This document shows positions 1-9,031 of a DNA stretch of 64,000 nt, one piece after another (position 1 is the stretch's first letter; each line of letters opens with the position of its first letter). Location of the stretch: positions 24,443-88,442 of IMG/VR virus record IMGVR_UViG_3300032236_001304; one strand, given 5' to 3'. The notes beneath the pieces were generated by a model. That model did no database searches. It saw only the letters and a list, made by a program, of their open reading frames with translations, and was not told where the DNA came from. This DNA is from a virus. The position numbers and the translations under genes were made by a program.

Positions 1-1
1 A

Positions 2-481
2 AATCAAATTGGATTAAATAAAAGAATTTGTGTAGTTAATGTAAGAGAAACTCCATTGGTATTAGTTAATCCAGAAATTGTTGAAGAAGGACAAGATAAG
101 TTAATTTATTTTGAAGGTTGTTTATCTTTACCTAAAACTATGAAAAAACCTATTAAGACAGTTCGTTCTTATAGTGTTAAAGTAAAAGCAGATAATTTTC
201 CTGAAGTATTAGAATTTAAAACAGAAACTAGAAATCATAAAGATATTAATGAATTATTTAGTGATGTTGATTTATTAGAATCGGTTTGTGTTCAACATGA
301 AATTGACCATTTAAACGGAATTACAATTAGAGATAGACAATATACTGAAACTGTCCGTTTAACTTCATTTGCTAAATTGGGTAGAAATGAAAAACTTTTA
401 TTAAAGAAGGGCGAAGAAACACTTTCAGTTAAGAAAAAGAATTTATCAACTTACTTAGAACAAGGATGGGAGGTAGCATAA
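2..481 (+). CDS. def: Peptide deformylase, 5' end cut by window edge
   Basis: This enzyme removes the formyl group from the N-terminal methionine of nascent proteins. Reading in frame from base 2, the protein begins NQIGLNKR, the end of the family's first motif (GLAANQIG), so the true start lies before the window. Motif 2 is EGCLSLP (about nt 113-133) and motif 3 is QHEIDHLNG (about nt 293-319); together they supply the Cys and two His metal ligands and the catalytic Glu. The metal Cys and first metal His are 59 residues apart, about 17 more than in the E. coli enzyme, because of an acidic insert (ETRNHKDINELFSDVD). A lysine-rich tail of about 50 residues follows motif 3. An internal TTG at 56 is not the start. 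Deformylases are common phage auxiliary genes; the family call is firm. Confidence 0.93.
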   Translation, partial: NQIGLNKRICVVNVRETPLVLVNPEIVEEGQDKLIYFEGCLSLPKTMKKPIKTVRSYSVKVKADNFPEVLEFKTETRNHKDINELFSDVDLLESVCVQHEIDHLNGITIRDRQYTETVRLTSFAKLGRNEKLLLKKGEETLSVKKKNLSTYLEQGWEVA

Positions 482-482
482 T

Positions 483-755
483 ATGATAATAACAATATTA
501 ATATTACTTACACTTACATTGACCTACATCATTTGGAATCTTCTAAAGAAATTAGAAAAATTAGAAGAATTAGTAGAAGCACAGGATGTAAAATTACAAT
601 ATAATGTAGATAAACTTATTGCTATGTATATGGCAATGAAAGAGATTGATACCAATGGTGCATTTGAAAGTGATGATGAAGTTGGAACTATATTCAACGA
701 TTTAAAAGAAACTATTGAAAAAAACTTAAAAGAAATAGAAGAAACTAATGGGTAG
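483..755 (+). CDS. Small membrane-anchored coiled-coil protein, unknown function
   Basis: A 90-residue protein I do not recognise. Residues 1-19 form a strongly hydrophobic segment (ITILILLTLTLTYIIWNLL) that should act as a membrane anchor or uncleaved signal. The rest is charged and predicted helical (KKLEKLEELVEAQDVKL and a Glu/Lys-rich end), suggesting a short cytoplasmic coiled coil. It starts 1 nt after the deformylase stop and overlaps the sigma factor gene by 8 nt, so it is probably co-translated with both. Possible roles include a lysis accessory or membrane-associated regulator, but nothing in the sequence decides this. Confidence 0.7.
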   Translation: MIITILILLTLTLTYIIWNLLKKLEKLEELVEAQDVKLQYNVDKLIAMYMAMKEIDTNGAFESDDEVGTIFNDLKETIEKNLKEIEETNG

Positions 756-1476
756 AAAGAAAAAAGACACCCGTTATTTTACGGAGCAAACAGAAGCAGC
801 TATTATCGCATATAATAAATCCGATAATCAATTAGAAAGAAATAAATTATACGCTGAACATATTCATTATTCATTTTATAAGTTAGCGGAGAACGTATTA
901 AATACTTGGGGATTTACATACTTTGATGATGATAAAGAGGATATTAAACATGAAGTAATATCATTCCTATTAGAAAAAATACATAAGTTTGAAGAGGGTA
1001 AGGGTAAAGCATTTAGTTATTTTACTATTGCAGCTCGTAACTATCTTATATTAAATAATAATGCAAATTATAAAAGATTTAAAGCAACATCACAATTAAG
1101 TGTAATGCCAGATAGTTGGGATTTAGAAAATGATTTTAAACAAACGGCACACAATGAAGAATTTAAAACATTTAATGAACGAATGTTACAATATTGGGAT
1201 TTAAATCTTAATAGAGAATTTACAAAGAAAAGAGATATTCAAATTGCAGATGCTGTTTTAGAATTATTTAGAAGAGCAGAGTATATTGAGTCATTTAATA
1301 AAAAATCGTTATACTTATTGGTGAGAGAAATGACAGGTTATAAAACACACTATATAACTAAAGTTGTTTCTAAAATGAAAGAAACTCAAATGAAATTGTA
1401 TTATCAATTTTTAGATGAGGGGGATATTACACAAGAATCTAAAGATCCATTTTGGAAAAGAGTAATTGTTAAATGA
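748..1476 (+). CDS. gp55: Late-transcription RNA polymerase sigma factor, T4 gp55-like
   Basis: Probably the phage sigma factor that directs host RNA polymerase to late promoters. The 242-residue protein has a basic N-terminus and then a region-2-like core: an acidic helix with DDDKEDIKHEVISFLLEKIH, followed by KGKAFSYFTIAARNYLI (about residues 88-104). This 'AFSYFT.AARNYL' signature is typical of gp55-type factors. The C-terminal half is helical and less conserved. It overlaps the carbamoyltransferase start by 4 nt (ATGA). The structural genes downstream share an ATATTTATA motif that could be its target. A generic sigma-70-family factor is the alternative; the phage context favours gp55. Confidence 0.8.
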   Translation: MGRKKKDTRYFTEQTEAAIIAYNKSDNQLERNKLYAEHIHYSFYKLAENVLNTWGFTYFDDDKEDIKHEVISFLLEKIHKFEEGKGKAFSYFTIAARNYLILNNNANYKRFKATSQLSVMPDSWDLENDFKQTAHNEEFKTFNERMLQYWDLNLNREFTKKRDIQIADAVLELFRRAEYIESFNKKSLYLLVREMTGYKTHYITKVVSKMKETQMKLYYQFLDEGDITQESKDPFWKRVIVK

Positions 1477-3167
1477 GAATATTAGGAATATCAGCTTTTT
1501 ATCACGATTCAGCTGCAGCACTTATTGTTGATGGTAAAGTATTTTCAGCACAAGAAGAAGAAAGATTTACAGGTATAAAACACGACCAAAGATTTCCCAT
1601 TAATTCTATTAAGTGGATTTTAAAACAAAATAAACTTAAGATTAATCAAATAGATAAGATTGTTTGGTACGAAGATCCTAAAAAGAAATATGAAAGATTT
1701 AAGGAACAATACCATAAATATTTTCCTAAAACTTGGAGATTAACTAAAAAATTATTAACTTGGAAATCTAATAATGATATTGATTCTATTATTAGAAATA
1801 CTTTAGGTTATAAAGGTAATATAGAATATGTAGAACATCATCTTTCTCATTTAGCATATTCATTTTATACATCACCATTTACCGATGCACATTTATTTTC
1901 CGTTGATGGAGTTGGTGAAAACGAAACAGCAGTATTAGGTTTAGGTTTAAAAGGTAAATACATCCAACAATTAGAAAGAAACTTTTTCCCACATTCATTG
2001 GGTTTATTATACGCATCAGTTACGGCATTTTTAGGATTCAAACCTAATAGTGGTGAATACAAAGTAATGGGATTGGCAGCATGGGGAAATGATAAAGATG
2101 TTTATAGAGAACAATTTGAAAAGCTAGCAAAACTAAACGGAAACACATTAGAATTGGATATGAAATATTTTTCATTCCATTATTCAGAAAGAGGTATGTT
2201 TACTTCTAAAATGGCTGAGTTATTTAATATTGCACCTAGAACACCCGAAAGTGAGATAGAGCCACAATATATGGACATTGCATTTTCCTTACAAGCGCAT
2301 TACGAAAGATTATTCTTTGCAATGTTAAATAAATTTCATTCACACTACCCAATGGATAATTTATGTTTAAGTGGTGGTTGTGCATATAATGGTTTAGCAA
2401 ATGGTAAGATAACACTAAATACTCCTTATAAGAATGTTTATGTACCACCTGCTCCTTCTGATGCAGGTAGTGCTATTGGTTGTGCATTGTATGTTTGGAA
2501 TAAAGATGTTACTAAAATCAATATGACAAACACAACACCCTATTTAGGACCACATTATACTCACGCTGATTATAGAAATGCAATTGAACAATTGGTCCCA
2601 AAGGATAAATGGGAAAACACTACTAATCCAATAACACTTACTAAAAAAGTTGCTAAATTAATTAATGATGGTGCAATTATAGGTTGGTTCAAAGGTAATA
2701 GTGAATTTGGACAAAGAGCATTAGGACATCGTTCTATTTTAGCTAACCCAACTATTCCAGATATTAAACCTAAAGTAAATAGAGTTATCAAAAAAAGAGA
2801 AGGTTTCCGACCATTTGCACCTATGGTAATTGCAGATGAAGCTAATAACTACTTTGAAATGTTAGGACAAGAAGTTCCTTATATGAATCAGGTATTTAAA
2901 GTTAAGGATGATTTTATTGCAGGTTTACCATCAATTACTCACGCCGATGGAACAGCAAGAGTTCAGACAGTAAAAAGAGAATTTAACACAGACATATATT
3001 TCTTACTTAAAGAATTTAAAAAATTAAGTGGATATCCTATTCTACTTAACACCTCATTTAATTTAAGAGGTCAAACAATGGTATTAGACCCTGTAACAGC
3101 TATTAAAACATTTTACGATTGTGAAATGGATTATTTGGTGTTGGGTAGTTATATCATTAGTAAGTAA
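1473..3167 (+). CDS. Carbamoyltransferase, NodU/CmcH family
   Basis: A 564-residue, full-length member of the NodU/CmcH/TobZ O-carbamoyltransferases, which use carbamoyl phosphate and ATP to carbamoylate sugar or antibiotic hydroxyls. The N-terminus ILGISAFYHDSAAALIVDG and the EEERFTGIKHD segment are family signatures. EHHLSHLAYSFYTSPF (about residues 117-132) carries the metal-binding histidines, LSGGCAYNG lies near residue 300, and FGQRALGHRSILANP with EGFRPFAPMV marks the C-terminal YrdC-like domain. It overlaps the sigma gene by 4 nt. Homologs occur in T4-like marine phages, where the acceptor is mostly unknown. Given the glycan genes elsewhere in this window, a sugar or a modified nucleoside is plausible; no substrate can be read from the sequence. 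Confidence 0.9.
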   Translation: MRILGISAFYHDSAAALIVDGKVFSAQEEERFTGIKHDQRFPINSIKWILKQNKLKINQIDKIVWYEDPKKKYERFKEQYHKYFPKTWRLTKKLLTWKSNNDIDSIIRNTLGYKGNIEYVEHHLSHLAYSFYTSPFTDAHLFSVDGVGENETAVLGLGLKGKYIQQLERNFFPHSLGLLYASVTAFLGFKPNSGEYKVMGLAAWGNDKDVYREQFEKLAKLNGNTLELDMKYFSFHYSERGMFTSKMAELFNIAPRTPESEIEPQYMDIAFSLQAHYERLFFAMLNKFHSHYPMDNLCLSGGCAYNGLANGKITLNTPYKNVYVPPAPSDAGSAIGCALYVWNKDVTKINMTNTTPYLGPHYTHADYRNAIEQLVPKDKWENTTNPITLTKKVAKLINDGAIIGWFKGNSEFGQRALGHRSILANPTIPDIKPKVNRVIKKREGFRPFAPMVIADEANNYFEMLGQEVPYMNQVFKVKDDFIAGLPSITHADGTARVQTVKREFNTDIYFLLKEFKKLSGYPILLNTSFNLRGQTMVLDPVTAIKTFYDCEMDYLVLGSYIISK

Positions 3168-3182
3168 GTTTTTAATTACACA

Positions 3183-3191
3183 ATATTTATA
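3183..3191 (+). promoter_or_regulatory. Candidate late promoter motif ATATTTATA
   Basis: ATATTTATA ends 10 nt before the ATG at 3202, in the short gap before the tail module. It is one of nine identical copies placed just upstream of genes. It is the reverse complement of the T4 late consensus TATAAATA plus one base, so polarity is unproven. Confidence 0.45.
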
Positions 3192-3201
3192 AAAAAGATT
3201 T

Positions 3202-3624
3202 ATGGCAAATGTAGACATGAATTTTCCTTTATTTAAGGGAAAAACATTTAGTGATTTGTTGGGAGATATTTATGAGAACCAACAAAGTAAAAAGAAAAAC
3301 ATTTCAGGTCTTATCGAAGAAATGAGAAAGTTGGTAACTAAACCATCCGATGTAATTACTATTGGTCCTATTATTACTCAATTGATAGAAGCTAGTATTA
3401 GTAATGATGACCACCTTATTAAAATTGCAAACATAGCACAAAAATTGGTATTAGCAAACACTAAGAAGGCAGGTGATGAAGGGTGGTTAAGTGAAGATGA
3501 TAAAAAAGCATTGTTAGAAGAAATGGACACGGTTGCAAAAGAAATCACACAAAATACCGAAGATAAGATTGAAGATTTAGAATTTGAGATTGAAAACTTA
3601 AAAGAAACATTAGGAAATAAATAA
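3202..3624 (+). CDS. Helical protein at head of baseplate operon, unknown function
   Basis: A 140-residue acidic protein without a recognised domain. It starts MANVDMNFPLFKGKTF and is helical throughout, with a C-terminal Glu-rich heptad-like stretch (NTEDKIEDLEFEIENLKETL, about residues 117-136) that should form a coiled coil. It lies 34 nt after the carbamoyltransferase, behind an ATATTTATA motif, and its stop overlaps the next start by one base (TAATG). The position directly before the hub-like gene suggests a small baseplate or assembly component. This is an inference from location only. Confidence 0.7.
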   Translation: MANVDMNFPLFKGKTFSDLLGDIYENQQSKKKNISGLIEEMRKLVTKPSDVITIGPIITQLIEASISNDDHLIKIANIAQKLVLANTKKAGDEGWLSEDDKKALLEEMDTVAKEITQNTEDKIEDLEFEIENLKETLGNK

Positions 3625-4931
3625 TGGCAACTAGTAATTTTTTATCATCACAGATTATAAAAGGAGTAGGTGCAGCAAACACACCATTTGAGCAATTTGA
3701 TATTGGTGTAGTTCATACCGTTATATTAAAAGTTGATGATATTAAAAAAGATATATCCGATAATGATATAAATTATAAAGGATATTCTATTAGTGATTTT
3801 ATTACCAAAGATGGTTTATATTATGGTGCAATTTATTATAGATTAATTGGTGGTGGAGGAACGGAAGTTAATGAAAGTGATTTACCCCATGCTTTTCCAC
3901 TTAAAAGAGAATTTTTAGCATTACCCGTTAAGGATGAATTGGTAAAAATATATAAATCGGGAGGTAAAGATTATTATGAAAAAATTACACCCGAAAATTC
4001 ACCAAATTTTAATACGGCACCTGATTTGGTTATTTCAACTACAAAATTGACAAAAGAAGGCAGTGGTTCGGATAATACTTCAAAGGCAGATACATATGCG
4101 GAATCAAATGCTACAAATATACCAAATTCCGCAGCAAAGGGTGAAACAGAAACTATAAGAGCAGGTTTTAGTGGTAAGTACTTTAAAAAAAATATGAATA
4201 TTCACCAATTAGCAATGAATGAGGGTGATACCTTATTGCAGGGTAGATTTGGTAATAGTATTCGTTTTAGTGGTTATATACATGATGATAAAGATAATGG
4301 AACACAATATCCAGCTATATTAATTCGTAATGGTGAAAATTCGGATAATCAACAGAAAAAAATATATGATGTAGTAACCGAAGATATTAACAAAGATGGT
4401 ACATCAATTCAAATAACATCTGGAAAATATAAAACATTATTATCACCAACAGTTAAAGTTGCAAAACAAGCAAATGATCAATATCCATCATCGGACCAAT
4501 TAATAGGTGACCAATTAGTAGTTAATAGTGGTAGAGTAATTGTTTCATCAAAAACAGCTGAGACTTTTTTGTTCAGTAAGAAAAAATTTAGTATCTTTAC
4601 GGATGATGTTGTTACCATAGATACAGAAAAAGGTTATAAACTAATTTCTCAAAATGGAAATATTGAAATAAGTGCAAGACACAATAAAAATATTATATTT
4701 GGTGTTGCAACTGGTGGTAAGATTTTTCACGGTAGAGATGGTGCAGACCAACAAGCTATCTTAGGTAACAAATTGGTAGATTTATTAGGACAATTAATTG
4801 ATGCTATAAACGTAATGCAATTTCAAACTTTCTTTGGACCAACTTTTCCAGGACCTATGGATAAAGCAACTTTAAATACAATAAAAGCTCAATTAAAAAC
4901 TACATTATCTAAAAATAATTATTTGATATAA
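3624..4931 (+). CDS. Baseplate hub/spike-like structural protein (gp5-like OB domain)
   Basis: A 435-residue virion protein likely to sit at the central hub or spike of the tail. The N-terminal third contains an OB-fold-like region (AFPLKREFLALPVKDELVKIY, about residues 88-108) as in T4 gp5-type proteins. A second beta-rich region contains RFGNSIRFSGYIHDD and QYPAILIRNG (about residues 208-240). The C-terminal third is rich in short beta repeats such as GYKLISQNGNIEISA, consistent with a spike-like fold. No lysozyme domain is visible, so any 'tail lysozyme' label would be unsupported. TAATG overlaps join it to both neighbours. Confidence is high for virion structure and moderate for the hub assignment. 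Confidence 0.65.
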   Translation: MATSNFLSSQIIKGVGAANTPFEQFDIGVVHTVILKVDDIKKDISDNDINYKGYSISDFITKDGLYYGAIYYRLIGGGGTEVNESDLPHAFPLKREFLALPVKDELVKIYKSGGKDYYEKITPENSPNFNTAPDLVISTTKLTKEGSGSDNTSKADTYAESNATNIPNSAAKGETETIRAGFSGKYFKKNMNIHQLAMNEGDTLLQGRFGNSIRFSGYIHDDKDNGTQYPAILIRNGENSDNQQKKIYDVVTEDINKDGTSIQITSGKYKTLLSPTVKVAKQANDQYPSSDQLIGDQLVVNSGRVIVSSKTAETFLFSKKKFSIFTDDVVTIDTEKGYKLISQNGNIEISARHNKNIIFGVATGGKIFHGRDGADQQAILGNKLVDLLGQLIDAINVMQFQTFFGPTFPGPMDKATLNTIKAQLKTTLSKNNYLI

Positions 4932-6046
4932 TGAGTTGGAGCCAGTTTAAAAAAGAAGTTGGAACAAAAATGAATTCGTATACATTTAAAGATGCTACGG
5001 AATTTGCGAAATACTTTACAAAAAAATATGATGAGGCGGTAAAACGAGGAACGGATAATATAACAAAAAATCCGGTTAAGAAAGGTAATATAGAAATGAT
5101 GGAAGCATCTATCATAAGTGGGATGTTACAAGGAATTGCAAGTACTAATCCGGCTATTTCAAAACAATCATATACTACGTTAGGTAATGGAGTTAAAGCA
5201 TATTGGACAGGTGCAGAATTACAAATTATTGCAACACCATTAATACCTGCACCAGGAACTATTGCAAATATAAAAACAACTAAGAATATTGTAACAAATC
5301 CAGGTAAGTTTTCAAAAGATGATATGGGGCCTGCAAAAAATACCGAAGTTTTTTTAAATACTTTTATTTCTTTGGCAGATGCACATTTAGCTACAATAAG
5401 TGGTATGGCAGAAACGATTTCACAATACCCACCACCTGCACCGCCAGGAAAAGGAATTGTAATGTGGGCAGGTTACAAAGTTCCAAAAGGTAATAGTGAT
5501 GAGGTAGAATTACCTTGGGATAGAATATTTAACGCAGGAAAAAATGCTCTTATTGCATATTTAAAAAAACAAAATGTTTCCGATGATGTTATTAAACAAG
5601 GATTTGGTGCGGGTTCAGGACTAATTAATGTAATTTACAATTTAAAAGATTATGTACACAATGATGTGGTAAATAGAGAAAATATTAATTATTTTGTAAG
5701 TAGAGAAACAAAACTATATTTTGATGGAATACTTATCAACACGTTTTTATCGGTAATAGATACGGGATTCAAAACATTATCGTTTAAAGATAGAATATTA
5801 TTCAAAGCAGGTAGAAACATACCATCAGTTAAAGTAAGAATTAAGTCCGCCGTTGGGTTTGCATTAGAAAATGTTTTTGATGGTATGTATGAGGAAGTTA
5901 TTATCATTCGTAAGGAAACTAATATAAAATATCCACCAGGGTATATAGCTGATTATCTTGATGCTTTAACTGGAATGAGTAATTATATAACATCACAAGA
6001 AACTCCATTACGTGAAGCAATATTTAATAAAATTATGTCGTTATAA
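4931..6046 (+). CDS. Tail/baseplate structural protein, unknown
   Basis: A 371-residue protein of no recognised family. The N-terminal 60 residues are helical (FAKYFTKKYDEAVKRG), a pattern common to small phage morphogenesis proteins. A middle segment is Pro/Ala-rich (QYPPPAPPGKG, about residue 165), and the remainder is mixed. It starts inside the stop codon of the hub-like gene (TAATG) and is followed by a 45 nt gap that contains a variant ATACTTATA motif. Its position between the hub-like and gp25-like genes indicates a baseplate or tail-tube-associated role; the exact T4 counterpart cannot be read. Confidence 0.65.
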   Translation: MSWSQFKKEVGTKMNSYTFKDATEFAKYFTKKYDEAVKRGTDNITKNPVKKGNIEMMEASIISGMLQGIASTNPAISKQSYTTLGNGVKAYWTGAELQIIATPLIPAPGTIANIKTTKNIVTNPGKFSKDDMGPAKNTEVFLNTFISLADAHLATISGMAETISQYPPPAPPGKGIVMWAGYKVPKGNSDEVELPWDRIFNAGKNALIAYLKKQNVSDDVIKQGFGAGSGLINVIYNLKDYVHNDVVNRENINYFVSRETKLYFDGILINTFLSVIDTGFKTLSFKDRILFKAGRNIPSVKVRIKSAVGFALENVFDGMYEEVIIIRKETNIKYPPGYIADYLDALTGMSNYITSQETPLREAIFNKIMSL

Positions 6047-6064
6047 TAAAATTATTTAAAACAA

Positions 6065-6073
6065 ATACTTATA
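6065..6073 (+). promoter_or_regulatory. Variant late-promoter-like motif ATACTTATA
   Basis: ATACTTATA differs by one base from the repeated ATATTTATA motif. It lies in the 45 nt gap after the 371-residue gene, ending 18 nt before the ATG at 6092, and so could start the gp25/gp6 transcript. Confidence 0.3.
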
Positions 6074-6091
6074 TAAAGAAAACAAACAATT

Positions 6092-6568
6092 ATGGATCAA
6101 AAAGACTTAATTAAGGCATTAGTGAAAGTATTAAGAGAAGATATCAAAAAAACTCTTAAAGAAGAAATTCGTAAAGCCGTACATGAAGTGTTAAACGAAC
6201 AAGTTGAAACACCAAAACAAAAGGTGAATGAAGGTTACCAAATGAAATCAAAAGATGATGGTAGTTGGGGTACAATAGATTATTCACAAAGAGCAGCAGC
6301 TCCGGTTAGACCTATGATATCTCCAGCGGATTTAGGATATGGTGATGGGTTTGATAATTATATGCAGCCAGAAGTAACACCAGCTAGTAGTTGGGGTGGA
6401 AACGAAGAATATGGTTCATATATGCAAGGTCAACAAGAAGAACAAGGTATTCCGTTGCATGTTAAAGCACAAATGGCAGCACAAAGAAATCCACAGGCAG
6501 CAGCACCTGTGTTAAAAGCATTAAATAGAGATTATTCGGCATTAGTAAAAAAATTCAATAAGGGGTAA
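6092..6568 (+). CDS. Gln/Ala-rich protein with amphipathic N-terminus, unknown function
   Basis: A 158-residue protein of unknown function. The first 37 residues form a strongly amphipathic, highly charged helix (LIKALVKVLREDIKKTLKEE) that probably oligomerises. The middle is low in order and rich in Gly, Tyr, Met, Pro and Gln (YMQPEVTPASSWGG, YGSYMQGQQEEQG). The C-terminus is Ala/Gln-rich and helical. It precedes the gp25 gene by 5 nt. Small proteins of this composition are often scaffolding-type or linker components; here that is only a guess from composition and position. Confidence 0.65.
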   Translation: MDQKDLIKALVKVLREDIKKTLKEEIRKAVHEVLNEQVETPKQKVNEGYQMKSKDDGSWGTIDYSQRAAAPVRPMISPADLGYGDGFDNYMQPEVTPASSWGGNEEYGSYMQGQQEEQGIPLHVKAQMAAQRNPQAAAPVLKALNRDYSALVKKFNKG

Positions 6569-6573
6569 TGTAA

Positions 6574-6999
6574 GTGGCAATTCAATTAGAAAAAAAATTT
6601 GTAATTGATACACAAGATAAAAGTGTAGGATTAGCATTACCATTACGTGGAGCTGATACTGGGTATTTTGCTGTAAACTATACTACAAAAGACCAAGTTA
6701 AAACTAATATTAAAAATCTTATATTAACTGAACCTGGTGAAAGATTGGGTAATCCTAACTTTGGAACACCATTGAGAAAATATATTTTTGAACCTTATAT
6801 GGAGGGTGAATTTGAAATGCATATAGAAGATGCAATTACAACTGCAATTTCTACTTATATGCCATACGTTAATATTCAATCCATCATATTTGATAATAAT
6901 ACAACAAACAAAGATAAACATTTGGTTAATTTAGAATTAAAATATTCAATAAATTTTTCAGCAGTTCCGACTGTTGATACATTAACGGTAACACTATAA
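6574..6999 (+). CDS. gp25: Baseplate wedge protein gp25 (lysozyme-like fold family)
   Basis: This is the T4 gp25 / P2 gpW family wedge subunit, part of the sheath-initiating conserved core of contractile tails. The 141-residue protein contains the expected order: KNLILTEPGERLGNPNFGTPL (about residues 47-67), where EPGERxxxPxFG is the family signature, then LRKYIFEP and a C-terminal strand region with INFSAV. The start is GTG at 6574, preceded by AGGGG; the ATG formed at 6568 is followed at once by a stop. It sits directly before gp6, as in other myoviruses with a compact wedge operon. The assignment is firm. Confidence 0.93.
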   Translation: MAIQLEKKFVIDTQDKSVGLALPLRGADTGYFAVNYTTKDQVKTNIKNLILTEPGERLGNPNFGTPLRKYIFEPYMEGEFEMHIEDAITTAISTYMPYVNIQSIIFDNNTTNKDKHLVNLELKYSINFSAVPTVDTLTVTL

Positions 7000-7000
7000 T

Positions 7001-9031
7001 ATGGCACTACAACCGATAGATAAAAGTTGGTCTTCAAATAAAAAAGACATTAAATATGTAAACAGAGATTTTGCATCTTTAAAGCAAGCATTAGTTGAAT
7101 TTACTAAAACATATTTCGCTAATACAAATAGTGATTTTACAGATGCATCTCCTGGTATGATGTTTATAGAGCAAGCTGCGTATGTAGGTGATGTTTTATC
7201 ATATTATACCGATGCTCAATTAAAAGAATCATTTATTAATGCAGCATCTAACTATAAAAACATTTTAAGCCACGCACAAAATTTTGGATATGTTCCTAAG
7301 ATTAGTAGACCGGCAACAACTACATTAACGGTGTATCAACAAGTTCCATCTATAAATGTAGCGGGTAATTATGAACCGGATTTTACATATTGTGTTAAGA
7401 TTAAAGAGGGAATGCAAGTTAAATCAAAATCAAATAACAATATTACATTTACAACAACAGATGTAGTAGATTTTGGAAATTCAATAAATAGAACAGTATC
7501 GGTACTTTCATTTGACCAATCTAATAATCCTAATTTTTATTTATTAACAAAGACTGTTCCAGCTATTAGTGCAACACTTGTAACTGAAACATTCCCATTA
7601 GGTTCATTTACACCAAACCCTACTTTTAATATTGTAGATTCAAACTTTATAAAAGTAGTTTCAATTTCAGATAATTCAAACAATTATTATGAAGTTCCAT
7701 ATTTGGCACAAGAAATGGTGTATATTAAAGAACCAAATGCGGCATTATACGATAGTACTTTAGTATCAGATTCGGATGTTACTCCTTACAATTTAAAGTT
7801 AATTAAAACTAATAGAAGATTTACTACAAGAGTAACCGATGTTGATACGATTCAATTAAGATTTGGAGCAGCAAGTGAAACTACGGCAGATGAAATGATT
7901 ATACCTAATACTAAAAATGTAGGATTAGGATTAAACAATTCAATTAGTAGATTAGAACAATCATTTGACCCTTCTAACTTTTTAAAGACATCCACATATG
8001 GTATTGCACCGTCTGGAACTAATAATCAATTGACGGTAAAATATTATAGTGGTGGTGGTATATCATCTAACGTAGCATCAAATGAATTACGAACAATATC
8101 TTTATTAGAATTTGATGAAGATTTATTAGCATTTAATACAATTACATCACCAACATATCAAACAGCAAAAGCATCAATAGCAGTGGATAATTTAGTTCCT
8201 GCAACTGGTGGTAGAGGTATTGAAACATTGGATGAAATTAGAGAAAATGCAATTGCAAATTTTGCATCACAAAATAGAGCAGTAACTAAACAAGATTACG
8301 AAGTTAGAGCATTATCGATGGATGCTGCCTTTGGTAGTATCGCTAAAGTATATGTAGAACAAGATTCTGCGGCAGATATCAATCCAACACAAAATGTATT
8401 GAGAGATCCACAAAGTAGATCTGAGTTTCTTAATATGACAAAATCTTTGGTAGGAAAGAGTGATACTGAAATACAAACTGCAATAGATTCTTTCTTAAAA
8501 TCCAAACATACTTTTAATGCAGATAATAACCCATTTGCAATCAATATGTACACATTGGGGTATAATTCTAACGGAAACCTTACAACGTTGAATAGCGCAA
8601 CTAAAAACAACCTTAAAACGTATTTAAACGATTATAGATTGATTACGGATGCTGTTAATATATTAGATGGATTTATTATTAATATAGGAGTAGAATTTGA
8701 AATAACAGTTTATTCTAATTATAATAAAAGAGAAGTAGTATTAAGTTGTTTACAATCGGTAACAAATTATTTTAATATTAATAATAGAAAAATAAATCAA
8801 CCTATAAACATTAGTGAATTAGAATTAGAAATTGCTAATGTAGATGGTGTAGCATCCGTACCTAAAGTAAATATTACAAATATATGTGGGGATGGAACGG
8901 ATAGTAGTTATTCTAAATATGTTTATGATATTACAGCAGCAACTAAGAATAAAATTGTATATCCTTCATTAGACCCTTCTATTTTTGAATTGAAGTTTCC
9001 ATCAACGGATATTAAAGGGAGAGCATTATAA
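7001..9031 (+). CDS. gp6: Baseplate wedge protein gp6 / baseplate J-like
   Basis: A 676-residue wedge subunit that forms the inner iris of the baseplate. The N-terminus KYVNRDFASLKQALVEF, then DASPGMMFIEQAAYVGDVLSYYTD (read as two adjoining pieces, about residues 46-70), matches the 'W/F-D.sPg..~ie..a.~~d.l.yy~d' entry to gp6/J proteins. The J-type core GGRGIETLDEIRENA and RAVTKQDYEVRAL lies at about residues 401-440. The C-terminal part carries the beta-rich segments typical of the family. It starts 1 nt after gp25 and overlaps the next gene by one base. Length is close to T4 gp6 (660). Confidence 0.93.
   Translation: MALQPIDKSWSSNKKDIKYVNRDFASLKQALVEFTKTYFANTNSDFTDASPGMMFIEQAAYVGDVLSYYTDAQLKESFINAASNYKNILSHAQNFGYVPKISRPATTTLTVYQQVPSINVAGNYEPDFTYCVKIKEGMQVKSKSNNNITFTTTDVVDFGNSINRTVSVLSFDQSNNPNFYLLTKTVPAISATLVTETFPLGSFTPNPTFNIVDSNFIKVVSISDNSNNYYEVPYLAQEMVYIKEPNAALYDSTLVSDSDVTPYNLKLIKTNRRFTTRVTDVDTIQLRFGAASETTADEMIIPNTKNVGLGLNNSISRLEQSFDPSNFLKTSTYGIAPSGTNNQLTVKYYSGGGISSNVASNELRTISLLEFDEDLLAFNTITSPTYQTAKASIAVDNLVPATGGRGIETLDEIRENAIANFASQNRAVTKQDYEVRALSMDAAFGSIAKVYVEQDSAADINPTQNVLRDPQSRSEFLNMTKSLVGKSDTEIQTAIDSFLKSKHTFNADNNPFAINMYTLGYNSNGNLTTLNSATKNNLKTYLNDYRLITDAVNILDGFIINIGVEFEITVYSNYNKREVVLSCLQSVTNYFNINNRKINQPINISELELEIANVDGVASVPKVNITNICGDGTDSSYSKYVYDITAATKNKIVYPSLDPSIFELKFPSTDIKGRAL

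Noticed and set aside
3624-4931. Calling the hub-like protein a tail lysozyme
   Set aside because: No lysozyme catalytic region is visible; only OB-fold-like and beta-repeat segments are supported.
6568-6573. ATG at 6568 as a gp25 start
   Set aside because: It is followed immediately by TAA. The GTG at 6574, with an AGGGG upstream, opens the gp25 frame.
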